Positions 16,571 to 24,253 of a stretch of DNA of 64,000 bases are shown here, in pieces. Origin of the DNA: Kiritimatiellota bacterium (GTDB lineage: Bacteria > Verrucomicrobiota > Kiritimatiellia > Kiritimatiellales > Tichowtungiaceae); contig JACNKZ010000055.1 of assembly GCA_014381785.1 (NCBI GenBank), positions 1 through 64,000 on the forward strand, in the 5' to 3' direction. The notes below the pieces were generated by a model. It was not told the origin of the DNA and searched no databases. It was given only the letters and a program-made list of their open reading frames with translations. Both the position numbers and the translations under genes were made by a program. How positions within the stretch are numbered: the first letter of the stretch is position 1; every line of letters begins with the position of its first letter.

Positions 16571-17042
16571 AGCCTTGCCCTCCTTTAAGCGCAGGCCGCA
16601 GCGCAAGCCGCATGCGAACGGCGTGCCGACCGGGTGAATAGTAATCCTTCAATACGGTGTCCAGCTCGAACCCGAAACGCGCATACCAGCCGACCAACAC
16701 TTTATTCCGCCGGTCGGCCTCCAGCACGACCGCCGGCATCCCCAGCGTTCTCGCCAACGCAATCGCCATCTTAACCAGTCGGCGGCCGGCCCCGCTGCCG
16801 CGGAACGGCGGCAGAACGCCCAGGGAATAGATGCGGATCGACCGCGCGCGATGGTGCAACGTCATCGCTCCGGCGGTTTCGCCGTCGACAACCGCCACCC
16901 AGACGCTCTGGGATGGACTGCGCAGGCTATGCGCCAAAGCCCTCCGGGAACTCCGGCGGGAGCTGTGGAAACAGCGTTTTTCAATTGCCTCAATCGCCAG
17001 CAGGTCGGACGGTTGGGCGGAACGGATTGTCAGAGTACTCAT
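16557..17042 (-). CDS. GNAT family N-acetyltransferase coupled to the ATP-grasp gene
   Basis: 161-residue acetyltransferase. The acetyl-CoA pyrophosphate loop is visible in LGVLPPFRGSGAGRRLVKMA, followed by VVLEADRRNKVLVGWYARFGF, typical of the RimI-like branch. It overlaps the next gene by 14 bp and provides that gene's ribosome site, so both are co-translated. GNAT plus RLAN-ATP-grasp pairs have been discussed as peptide/amino-acid modification systems (Iyer and Aravind's amidoligase work). The substrate here is unknown. Confidence 0.85.
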   Translation of the reverse strand: MSTLTIRSAQPSDLLAIEAIEKRCFHSSRRSSRRALAHSLRSPSQSVWVAVVDGETAGAMTLHHRARSIRIYSLGVLPPFRGSGAGRRLVKMAIALARTLGMPAVVLEADRRNKVLVGWYARFGFELDTVLKDYYSPGRHAVRMRLALRPALKGGQGCGCS

Positions 17043-17237
17043 GCGCCTTTCTTACAGTTTCAAAAGCGCCTCTTACTCCCTTTTCCATCTTCCGCCAACT
17101 GGAAAGTGCGGTGAGCCACATTTATTTTTCCGCTCGAAACACTTCGCCCGGAACCAATCCGCGTCTCAAAAAATGAACTTGCTTCAGATTCCTTTTTTTG
17201 TGCCCTTTCCCGGGCACCCATGATTAAATCTCCCGCC

Positions 17238-17891
17238 ATGAATACAGACCCCTCCAATCTGATCCACAACGCGAAGTTTTTCAGCGAACTGTCCGAAGCC
17301 GCCTGCGAAAAGCTGGCCAAACTGAGCCGCCGAAAAAGCGTCAAAAAGCGCGACATCCTGTTTATGGAAGGGGCAAAAGGCGATGCGATCTATCTACTGG
17401 TGAGCGGTAGCCTGCAGTTGGTCAAAACCAACCCGGACGGCAAAGAGACCGTCATCAAAACGGTCAAAGAGGGCGAGCTGTTTGCGGAGGTGATTCTGTT
17501 CGAAAAACCGCGCTATCCCGTCACCGCCATCGCCCGCACCGAGGCCGAGGTGATCGAGCTGCCGCGCGCGGGCTTTTTGAACCTGCTCAACGAAGAGGAG
17601 TTCCGCAACGATTTCATGGCGATGCTGATGGCCAAGCAGCGCTACCTCGCGGAGCGCATCCAGCAGCTCACGTCAATGGATGTTGAAGAGCGTTTCACCG
17701 AATTTTTGCGCGAGCACTACGGCGAAAAGGCGGTCATCACCCCCGACCTGTCCAAAAAAGATATCGCTTCCGCCATCGGCGCCACCCCGGAAACCTTCAG
17801 CCGCCTGCTGCAAAAAATCGAAAAACACGGCGGCTTCAGATGGAACGGGAAATCGATCCAGATTGATCCCGACTTCTGGGACCGCTTCTAA
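17238..17891 (+). CDS. Crp/Fnr family transcriptional regulator
   Basis: 217 residues. A cyclic-nucleotide-binding-like barrel (residues ~15-125, GDAIYLLVSGSLQLVKTN and GELFAEVILFEKPRYPVTA) is followed by an Fnr-type helix-turn-helix LSKKDIASAIGATPETFSRL. No N-terminal Cys cluster is present, so it is not an Fe-S oxygen sensor. The ATG at 17238 and one at 17220 are both possible; neither has a strong ribosome site. The effector and targets are unknown. Confidence 0.87.
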   Translation: MNTDPSNLIHNAKFFSELSEAACEKLAKLSRRKSVKKRDILFMEGAKGDAIYLLVSGSLQLVKTNPDGKETVIKTVKEGELFAEVILFEKPRYPVTAIARTEAEVIELPRAGFLNLLNEEEFRNDFMAMLMAKQRYLAERIQQLTSMDVEERFTEFLREHYGEKAVITPDLSKKDIASAIGATPETFSRLLQKIEKHGGFRWNGKSIQIDPDFWDRF

Positions 17892-17942
17892 ATCCTCCCC
17901 GCACGGGTTGCCTTTGAGACGGCATGTGAGTACATTTCCCGC

Positions 17943-19247
17943 ATGAAAACTCTAAGTATCATTCTTGCCGTCCTGCTGGTAATCGTTGCGCTCCTCGGAG
18001 TCGGCCTGCAGATGTTTCTGACCAAAGGGCTGACCAGCGCGCTGAATCAGGGGGTTTTCCCGGCCGTCAAATCGATGTACGGGCTGGAAATGAGCATCAC
18101 CAACGCTTCGGTAAATATCCTGAAGGGCAAGGCCGTGCTGCAGGGCTTTCAAGTCAGTAACCTGAAAGGGTATTGGGAGCCGAACCTGCTGACCTTTGAG
18201 GAGTGCGTTCTTGAGATCGACATGATGTCGCTGATCAAGCGCGATCCGATCATCATCAAGCGCGCCGAAGCGAGCGGCGCGGTTCTAACGGTTGAGCGCA
18301 ACAAAGAGCGCCAATTCAACGTGAAAGAGCTGGCCGACGCGCTCAAGCCGATGGAGTCGGCGGAACGCCCCGGCGCGCCGAAAGAAAAACCCGCCCCCGC
18401 GCAGAAAAAGGCTGAGCTGATTCCGGTACATATCCGCCGCGTCGCGGTCGATGCCAACGTGGTGTATGTCGACAGCAAACGGAACCACAAGTATCCGCTG
18501 AATCTGCGGCTGACCGCCAGCGATCTGTTCACCGTTCCCGCCGCAGGGCACCCGGACAGCCTGGTTGTGCTGCGCGGCAGCATGGCGGATGATAAAAACT
18601 CCTTTGTGACCGACCTCAATGCGATTGTTAAACCGCTGACTGATCCGGCCAGCCCGACCTTTAACGCCACCGGCAGTATTCTCGATATCGATGCCGAGTT
18701 TCTCAAAGAGCTGCTGAGTAGCAATGATATGTCGAGCGGGCCATTCACGATCAAGCCGTCCATCACCTGCAACCAGGGACAGCTCAAGGGCTCGCGCATT
18801 GATCTAGTGCTGAGCGACCTCAAAATCTACGGCGCGCAAATCGGCGAAACCACCCTGCCGCTTCAGCTTGAAGGCACACTCCAGAAACCGCGGGTCAACC
18901 TGACCGCCGCGCTGCGGGCTCTCTTTTCGGAACAATCGACCAGCATCATTAAAGCGATCGGCCTGAAAGAACTCGGCATCGACTCCTCCGCCAAACCGGG
19001 TGATGTACTGATGCAGGGCCTCACCAACAACGTGAAAGAGATCAAGGGAAGTCAGGAACTGCAAAACCTGATCCGCCAGGTGATGCCGGGCACCCAGACC
19101 ACAAACAACACCGCCACCAACCAGCCCCAAATTAAGGAAAGCCTCAGTAATGTGCTTTTTGAACAGCTCGAAAAAAATGTGAATGAAGTCGATAAGACCA
19201 GCTCCGACAACCTAAAGGGTCTCTTCAACAACCTCCTGAAAAAATAA
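17943..19247 (+). CDS. AsmA-like membrane-anchored protein
   Basis: 434 residues: one N-terminal membrane segment (LSIILAVLLVIVALLGVGLQ), then a periplasmic beta-rich region. Patterns such as VNILKGKAVLQGFQVSN and IIIKRAEASGAVLTVERN match the AsmA/DUF748 type, linked to lipid transport or outer-membrane assembly in other bacteria. A Pro/Lys-rich linker lies near residues 140-155. It is only 2 bp upstream of plsY, so a role in envelope lipid handling is plausible but inferred. Confidence 0.7.
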   Translation: MKTLSIILAVLLVIVALLGVGLQMFLTKGLTSALNQGVFPAVKSMYGLEMSITNASVNILKGKAVLQGFQVSNLKGYWEPNLLTFEECVLEIDMMSLIKRDPIIIKRAEASGAVLTVERNKERQFNVKELADALKPMESAERPGAPKEKPAPAQKKAELIPVHIRRVAVDANVVYVDSKRNHKYPLNLRLTASDLFTVPAAGHPDSLVVLRGSMADDKNSFVTDLNAIVKPLTDPASPTFNATGSILDIDAEFLKELLSSNDMSSGPFTIKPSITCNQGQLKGSRIDLVLSDLKIYGAQIGETTLPLQLEGTLQKPRVNLTAALRALFSEQSTSIIKAIGLKELGIDSSAKPGDVLMQGLTNNVKEIKGSQELQNLIRQVMPGTQTTNNTATNQPQIKESLSNVLFEQLEKNVNEVDKTSSDNLKGLFNNLLKK

Positions 19248-19249
19248 CC

Positions 19250-19849
19250 ATGAATACACTGACCCTCGCCCTGCTCGCCTACCTGATCGGCTCCGTTCCG
19301 TTCGGACTGCTGATTGCCAAAACTCAGGGTAAAGATATCCGCTCTATCGGCAGCGGAAATATCGGCGCCACCAATGTGCTGCGCTGCCTCGGCAAGCCGC
19401 TGGGCATCACCTGTTTTATACTCGATGTGCTCAAAGGGTTTTTACCCGCATTCCTTTTTCCAATGGTTGGAAGCGACAGCGCGGAATTCGGCATCCTGTT
19501 CGGTGCCGCCGCGATTCTGGGCCACAACTTTCCCGTCTTCCTGAAATTTAAAGGCGGCAAAGGCGTCGCCACCAGTGCGGGCGTTCTGCTGGGCGTCGCG
19601 CCGCTGGCTGTCGGCCTCGGCATCCTGTGCTGGGTGATCGTCTTCCTCATCTCCGGCTACGTTTCGCTCGGCTCCATCCTCGCCGCGCTCATCGTCATCC
19701 TCACCGGCTGGACAGCCGGCTACGGACTGACCACCGCCATCGCCCTCACCCTGCTCGGCGCACTGGCCATCTACCGCCACCGCTCGAACATCAAGCGGTT
19801 ACTCGATGGAACTGAAAATAAATTTGAACGAAAAGCCAAGAAAGCTTGA
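19250..19849 (+). CDS. plsY: Glycerol-3-phosphate acyltransferase PlsY
   Basis: Membrane acyltransferase that uses acyl-phosphate to make lysophosphatidic acid. 199 residues, about five membrane segments. Family motifs: IGSVPFGLLIAKTQGKDIR, GSGNIGATNVLR, and KFKGGKGVATSAGVLLG. A perfect TTCCAATGGTTGGAA at 19458-19472 lies in frame and encodes FPMVG within a loop. The adjacent gpsA supplies the substrate glycerol-3-phosphate. Confidence 0.96.
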   Translation: MNTLTLALLAYLIGSVPFGLLIAKTQGKDIRSIGSGNIGATNVLRCLGKPLGITCFILDVLKGFLPAFLFPMVGSDSAEFGILFGAAAILGHNFPVFLKFKGGKGVATSAGVLLGVAPLAVGLGILCWVIVFLISGYVSLGSILAALIVILTGWTAGYGLTTAIALTLLGALAIYRHRSNIKRLLDGTENKFERKAKKA

Positions 19850-19861
19850 TGTAGATTCACA

Positions 19862-19943
19862 AACCACGAAATACACAAAACACACGAAACTTCTTCACGC
19901 AAACCCAACGATATCTTTCGTGTGTTTTGTGTATTTCGTGGTT
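19862..19943. repeat. 28-bp perfect inverted repeat (AACCACGAAATACAC family)
   Basis: The left arm 19862-19889 begins AACCACGAAATACAC and the right arm 19916-19943 is its exact complement, with a 26-base loop. It fills the spacer between plsY and gpsA. It has no T-run and would interrupt a two-gene operon, so it is more likely a dispersed repeat than a terminator. Confidence 0.92.
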
Positions 19944-19981
19944 AAAACATTGCCATCTTTTGAACGGAAAGAACTGAAACC

Positions 19982-20962
19982 ATGAATTGTTTTGTAATCG
20001 GAAACGGCGGGTGGGGAACGGCGCTGGGTATGGTGCTGGCCGGAAACGGCCATAAGGTGACCATCTGGGGGCCGTTCGCGGAGGAGATCAACACGATCCG
20101 CGAGGCGGGAGAAAACACCGTCTACCTGCCGAGCGTGAAGCTGCCCGCCGGAATCAACTGGACGGCGGATGAAACCGAAGCCGAAAAAGCGGATCTGATC
20201 GTACTGGTGGTTCCGTCGCGCTTTGTCCGCACCACACTCGAAAAATTCTCCCCGCATCTGCGGGACGACGCGCCGATCGTCAGCGCCACCAAGGGGCTCG
20301 ACGAGGAAACGCACCAGCGTATAAGCGAGGTCGCCTTCGACGTCCTCGGGCGCAATGTTGTCATTCTCTCCGGGCCGAGCCATGCCGAAGAAGTGGCGCG
20401 CGGCGTGCCCACCGCGGTTACGATTGCCTCAAAAGATTTCCTGACGTTGGAAAAAGTCCAGCGCACCTTCATGGGCGGAACCTTCCGCGTCTACACCTCA
20501 GATGACGTCATCGGCGTCGAGCTGGGCGGAACACTCAAAAACATTATTGCCGTTGCCGCCGGTATCCTCGACGGCATCGGACTGGGCGATAATTCCAAAG
20601 CCGCGCTGATGACACGCGGGCTGGCCGAAATCACCCGCCTCGGCACAGCGCTCGGCGCAAATCCTGAAACGTTTTCCGGTCTGAGTGGTGTCGGCGACCT
20701 GATCGTCACCTGCGCCAGCCGCCACAGCCGCAACCGTTCGGTCGGCGAACGACTGGGCAAAGGAGAAACTCTGGAGGAAATCATGGGCGGCATGAAACAA
20801 GTGGCGGAAGGCATCTGGAACGCCAAAGCCGCGCGCGACCTCGCCAGAGAGCACGGCATCGAAATGCCTATTACCGAAGAGGTTTGCGCCATCGTCGAGG
20901 ACGGCAAAGATCCCCGGCAGGCATTGACCGACCTGATGACCCGAACCCCGAAAGCGGAGTGA
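19982..20962 (+). CDS. gpsA: Glycerol-3-phosphate dehydrogenase [NAD(P)+]
   Basis: Soluble dehydrogenase reducing dihydroxyacetone phosphate to sn-glycerol-3-phosphate for phospholipids. 326 residues. The Rossmann motif is VIGNGGWGTALGMVLAGNG (Gly in place of the commoner Ala). Other conserved segments are SATKGLDEET, SGPSHAEEVARG, and the catalytic-Lys region GTLKNIIAVAAGILDGIGLGDNSKAAL (partly shown). Placed after plsY. Confidence 0.95.
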   Translation: MNCFVIGNGGWGTALGMVLAGNGHKVTIWGPFAEEINTIREAGENTVYLPSVKLPAGINWTADETEAEKADLIVLVVPSRFVRTTLEKFSPHLRDDAPIVSATKGLDEETHQRISEVAFDVLGRNVVILSGPSHAEEVARGVPTAVTIASKDFLTLEKVQRTFMGGTFRVYTSDDVIGVELGGTLKNIIAVAAGILDGIGLGDNSKAALMTRGLAEITRLGTALGANPETFSGLSGVGDLIVTCASRHSRNRSVGERLGKGETLEEIMGGMKQVAEGIWNAKAARDLAREHGIEMPITEEVCAIVEDGKDPRQALTDLMTRTPKAE

Positions 20963-20965
20963 TGG

Positions 20966-21418
20966 ATGGACAAGCAATGCCCCATATTCTCCGAAACGGT
21001 TGATCAGAGCGTTGTGCGGATGACTGCGTTTTTCACCGTTCTGCTGTTGCTGGCCGGATTGTTTTCCTACCTGAAATGGATTGCTCTGTTTCTCTGCTTC
21101 GATTTTTTTATCCGCGGCTTCACCCGCCTGCCGCTCAGCCCGTTGCACCGCGCCGCGCGCGCCCAGGCAAAACTCCTGCGCCGCGAACCGAAACCCGTCG
21201 ATGCCCCGCCGAAAAAATTCGCGGTCCGACTCGGGTTTATCGCGACCGCAATCATTGCCCTACTCGCCTTTACCGGCCTGACCGCCGCCGCGCGCGTTGT
21301 GGCTGAGATTCTCGTCCTGATGGCCGGCATGGAAGCGTTCCTCGGCATCTGTGTTGGATGCCACATCCATACGCTGTTGCAACCCGTTAAAAAAGCGTTC
21401 CGCTCCACCGCTGAATGA
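20966..21418 (+). CDS. DUF4395-type membrane protein
   Basis: 150 residues with about four membrane segments (TAFFTVLLLLAGLFSYLKWI, LGFIATAIIALLAF and others). The N-terminus CPIFSETVDQSVVRMTAF and the C-terminal CVGCHIH pair of Cys match the DUF4395 pattern as I recall it. The function is unknown. It starts three bases after gpsA and overlaps the next gene by four bases, so it belongs to a tightly packed operon. Confidence 0.75.
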   Translation: MDKQCPIFSETVDQSVVRMTAFFTVLLLLAGLFSYLKWIALFLCFDFFIRGFTRLPLSPLHRAARAQAKLLRREPKPVDAPPKKFAVRLGFIATAIIALLAFTGLTAAARVVAEILVLMAGMEAFLGICVGCHIHTLLQPVKKAFRSTAE

Positions 21419-22848
21419 AGCAGCCGCCCTCCACGATGGCCTGTCACGGCTTCTGCACCGACTGCGACACCACACACTCGCTGCCAGTCGGTAACAGCCG
21501 CCAACATGCGCAGGCACTGATGCAACAGCTCGAAAGGCACGAATGCCTTGATTTCGACTTCTCACCTGCCACCCGCCACCTGCCACTCTCCACCTCCTAC
21601 CTGTGGGGCGATGCGCGCGGGCAAATGTTCGGCGTGCTGGAATGTGAAGATCCCGACGGCAACACCGTGGTGCTCAAAGCCTTTTCCTGCCAGTACGACG
21701 GGGAATGGCTGATTGACGGCTGGGTGCCGCCTCTCTTCGACGTGGATGCGTTCCATCAACTAACCCAGCCCGTCTATAAAGAAATCAGCGAACTCGGGCG
21801 ACAGATTGAAAAAAACTCCGGGCAGAAAGAACTGATTGAGAAACGAGCCGCCCTCTCACGCAACCTGATGATGGAAATCCACGACCTCTATCGTCTATCC
21901 AACTTTACCGGCGAAAACCGCCTCTTAAGCGAACTTCTTGGGAGACGGCAGGGAATCCCGGCCGGTACCGGCGACTGCTGTGCACCCAAGCTGTTGAACT
22001 ACGCCGCGCTCAACGGGCTCAAACCGGTTGGCCTGAGCGAATTTTACTTCGGCAAAGAGAGCAAATCCGGCGAACGGCAGCACGGTGAGTTCTATCCCGC
22101 CTGCGAAGAAAAATGCCAACCGATTCTCGGTTTCATGCTGTGCGGAGCGGGAGAATGGAGTGATGGAGTAAGGGAGCAATGGAGTACTGAAAAACCCAAT
22201 GCTCCAACACTCCAACACTCCATGGTCATCGTCTACCACGACGATGATATCGTCGTCATCTGCAAACCCTCCGGCTTGCTGTCGGTGCCGGGCAAAGGCC
22301 CTGAAAATCAGGACTGTGTGGCGGCGCGGGTCAAAGAACAATTCCCGGACTGCCCGGATCATCCCGAAGTACACCGGCTCGATATGGACACCTCCGGACT
22401 GATGGTGCTGACCCGCACCAAAGAAGCGCACCGCGAACTGTCGCGCCAGTTCCATGACCGCGAAACCCAAAAGCGTTACATCGCCCTGCTCGACGGCGAA
22501 CTCCCCGAAGAGTCCGGAACGATCAAGCTGCCTTTCCGGCTCGATGTGGATAACCGGCCCATGCAGATCTACGATCCCGTTCATGGCAAGCTGGGCATCA
22601 CGCACTGGAGGACGCTGGCGTTAGAAAACGGAAAAACCCGCGTGGAGTTTATCCCGATCACCGGCCGCACGCACCAGCTGCGTGTCCATGCCGCATCCGA
22701 ACACGGGCTAGGTACACCCATTGTCGGTGACCGCCTCTACGGCACCGGCACCGCCCCCGGGCAGCTCAAACTGCACGCCGCCTTTCTGAGCTTCACCCAT
22801 CCAACCACCGGCAAAAAACTGGAGTTCAAATCCGAACCGGATTTTTGA
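21415..22848 (+). CDS. RluA-family pseudouridine synthase with N-terminal extension and repeat-derived inserts
   Basis: 477 residues. The C-terminal ~210 are a pseudouridine synthase with catalytic Asp in VHRLDMDTSGLMVL, plus KPSGLLSVPGKG and ITGRTHQLRVHAA. The N-terminal ~245 match the extension of long RluA proteins (GTGDCCAPKLLNYAALNGL, FYPACEEKCQPILG). Two dispersed repeats lie in frame: an ACCTGCCACCCGCC-like stretch near 21567-21600 (ATRHLPLSTS) and a TGGAGTAATGGAGTA-type copy at 22155-22223 forming the interdomain linker. Four-base overlap with the preceding gene. Confidence 0.88.
   Translation: MKQPPSTMACHGFCTDCDTTHSLPVGNSRQHAQALMQQLERHECLDFDFSPATRHLPLSTSYLWGDARGQMFGVLECEDPDGNTVVLKAFSCQYDGEWLIDGWVPPLFDVDAFHQLTQPVYKEISELGRQIEKNSGQKELIEKRAALSRNLMMEIHDLYRLSNFTGENRLLSELLGRRQGIPAGTGDCCAPKLLNYAALNGLKPVGLSEFYFGKESKSGERQHGEFYPACEEKCQPILGFMLCGAGEWSDGVREQWSTEKPNAPTLQHSMVIVYHDDDIVVICKPSGLLSVPGKGPENQDCVAARVKEQFPDCPDHPEVHRLDMDTSGLMVLTRTKEAHRELSRQFHDRETQKRYIALLDGELPEESGTIKLPFRLDVDNRPMQIYDPVHGKLGITHWRTLALENGKTRVEFIPITGRTHQLRVHAASEHGLGTPIVGDRLYGTGTAPGQLKLHAAFLSFTHPTTGKKLEFKSEPDF
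22155..22223. repeat. TGGAGTAATGGAGTA-type repeat inside the RluA-family gene
   Basis: ATGGAGTG at 22155-22162 is complementary to CACTCCAT at 22216-22223, and further GGAG/CTCC words between them pair. The 69-bp element is in frame and encodes about 23 residues (WSDGVREQWSTEKPNAPTL) exactly between the two domains. Confidence 0.85.
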
Positions 22849-22860
22849 TCCCTGCGGCGA

Positions 22861-22887
22861 AAAGTTCGACGGTTCGGAACTTTTTTC
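22861..22887 (+). terminator. Probable terminator after the RluA-family gene
   Basis: AAAAGTTC (22861-22868) and GAACTTTT (22878-22885) form a stem with a 9-base loop followed by T residues, starting 12 bp after the stop codon. Its right flank GGAACTTTTTTCACCC closely matches that of the hairpin at 15001-15018 (GGAACTTTTTCCACCC), so it is probably a decayed copy of the palindrome family acting as terminator. Confidence 0.6.
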
Positions 22888-23234
22888 ACCCGTTTTTTCC
22901 AATGTCTGGAAAAATGCTTAAATTTACGCCACGACCCTGCCCGCCAGAATGGAAAAGCTTTTCATTAATTTTGGTTTTCCCTTAATAAAACGCATATTTT
23001 CTCAATATATTGGCTACAACTCCCAGCTCATTTTCGGCATATACACCACGATTTTTCCTATACCTATATAGGTGCGGGGAAAATTTGAAATAGAACGGGC
23101 TTATAAACCTAAAAACACCAATAAAAACCGCCTAAACAATCGGACGATCCGTTAAATTCCAATGGTTGTAACCGACTGCGTCGGGGCGCTTATTTCTTTT
23201 CCAAGGTTTGGAAAACCCGCCAGCCCTAACGCGG
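22888..23234. other. AT-rich convergent spacer with palindromes; no gene seen
   Basis: This gap lies between convergent genes and has no supportable ORF. It holds a one-mismatch palindrome at 22898-22912, a distinctly AT-rich stretch from about 22913 to 23156, a perfect 12-bp palindrome ACCTATATAGGT at 23062-23073 nested between TTTTTCC and GGGGAAAA, a degenerate TTCCAATGGTTGTAA at 23157 and a perfect TTCCAAGGTTTGGAA at 23199-23213. A small RNA cannot be excluded. Confidence 0.5.
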
Positions 23235-24161
23235 TTAGTTGCCTTCCGTGCGGAGGCGGGGGTCGAGGGCGTCGCGCAGGGCGTCGCCGAGCAGGTTGAA
23301 GGCGAGTACCAACAGGAAGATGGCGAGAGTGACAAAGGTCATCTCCCACCAGACGCCCTGCCACAGGCGCATGCGCGCGGAGTTGATCATGATGCCCCAC
23401 GACGGGTCGTTCTGCACCCCGATGCCAAGGAAGCTCATGAAAACCTCGGTGCTGACGGCGGCGGGGAAGCGCAACGTGAAGGTGACGATGATGATGTGAA
23501 AGACGTTGGGCAGAATGTGACGGAACAGGATGCGCGGCCAGCTTAAGCCCAGCGTGTGCGCCGCCTGCACGTAAGCCTGCTCTTTGTGCTTAATCACTTC
23601 CCCCCGGATCAGGCGGCAGATGCCGACCCAGGTGGTCAGCCCGATCCCCAGATACACGCCGGTCAGCCCCCTGCCCACCACCATGGCAATGGCCAGAATA
23701 AACAGCAGTCCCGGAATCGAGGCGAAAGTGGAGTAGAGCCAGACGATGAAATCGTCGACCCGCCCGCCGAAGTAGCCCGCCAGACAGCCGAGAAACACAC
23801 CGATCGGAATGGCGATCAGCGCGGTGATGATGCCGACCTTGTACGCGATGCGCGTGCCCTGAATCAACCGCGCCGCCACATCGCGTCCGAGCGCGTCAGT
23901 TCCCATCCAATGTTCGGAAGACGGAGGCTGATAGGCCAGGTCGAGGTTGGTGAGTTTATAAAACGGGGTCTGATCTATCGCCTGATAATACTGGTAAACC
24001 GCTTCGCCATAAATAGCACCGAGTGTGTAGATCACAATGATGCCGAGGCAGACCATGGCGATGCGGTTTTTTCTCAACCGCCGCCAGGCGTCACTCCAAA
24101 GCGAAGTGCCTCGCTTTGAAGTTCTCAGTTCAGAGTTCTCAGTTATCAGTTTATCGCTCAT
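23235..24161 (-). CDS. ABC transporter permease, OppC/DppC-like
   Basis: 308 residues, inner-membrane permease with about six membrane segments. The OppC-type signature HWMGTDALGRDVAARLIQGTR and the EAA loop YVQAAHTLGLSWPRILFRHI (binding the ATPase) are clear. The N-terminal ~25 residues (SDKLITENSELRTSKRGTSL) are encoded by dispersed repeats. ATG 24161 has GAG upstream; an ATG at 24200 would add repeat-encoded residues. Last gene of the SBP-permease-permease set; no ATPase gene is nearby. Confidence 0.9.
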   Translation of the reverse strand: MSDKLITENSELRTSKRGTSLWSDAWRRLRKNRIAMVCLGIIVIYTLGAIYGEAVYQYYQAIDQTPFYKLTNLDLAYQPPSSEHWMGTDALGRDVAARLIQGTRIAYKVGIITALIAIPIGVFLGCLAGYFGGRVDDFIVWLYSTFASIPGLLFILAIAMVVGRGLTGVYLGIGLTTWVGICRLIRGEVIKHKEQAYVQAAHTLGLSWPRILFRHILPNVFHIIIVTFTLRFPAAVSTEVFMSFLGIGVQNDPSWGIMINSARMRLWQGVWWEMTFVTLAIFLLVLAFNLLGDALRDALDPRLRTEGN

Positions 24162-24253
24162 CAAAAGTCTCAAAGCGGCGGTTGAGTCGCCGCACTCCAA
24201 AGCCGCTTCGCGGCAAATTTCCTATGATCTAAAGTCTAATGCCTAAAGCCTTC
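24162..24253. repeat. Repeat-filled junction between the two permease genes
   Basis: The spacer between the OppB-like stop and the OppC-like start has a GC-rich word AAAGCGGCGGTTGAGTCGCC followed by AAAGCCGCTTCGCGG, then CTAAAGTCTAATGCCTAAAG, all typical of simple dispersed repeats. Related sequence continues into the OppC-like coding region (about 24090-24150, with the TTCTCAGTTCAGAGTTCTC word). Confidence 0.55.

Noticed and set aside
17238..17891. The Crp/Fnr protein as the binder of TTCCAANNNTTGGAA
   Set aside because: Known Crp/Fnr sites have different half-sites (TTGAT- or TGTGA-like), and the copies lie inside genes far from promoters. Nothing links the two except sharing the window.
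19862..19943. The 28-bp inverted repeat as an intrinsic terminator
   Set aside because: No T-run follows either arm, the loop is long, and gpsA follows directly on the same strand.
22220..22848. A separate short pseudouridine synthase starting at ATG 22222
   Set aside because: The frame is continuous with the N-terminal domain, which matches the extension of long RluA proteins, and no good ribosome site precedes this ATG.
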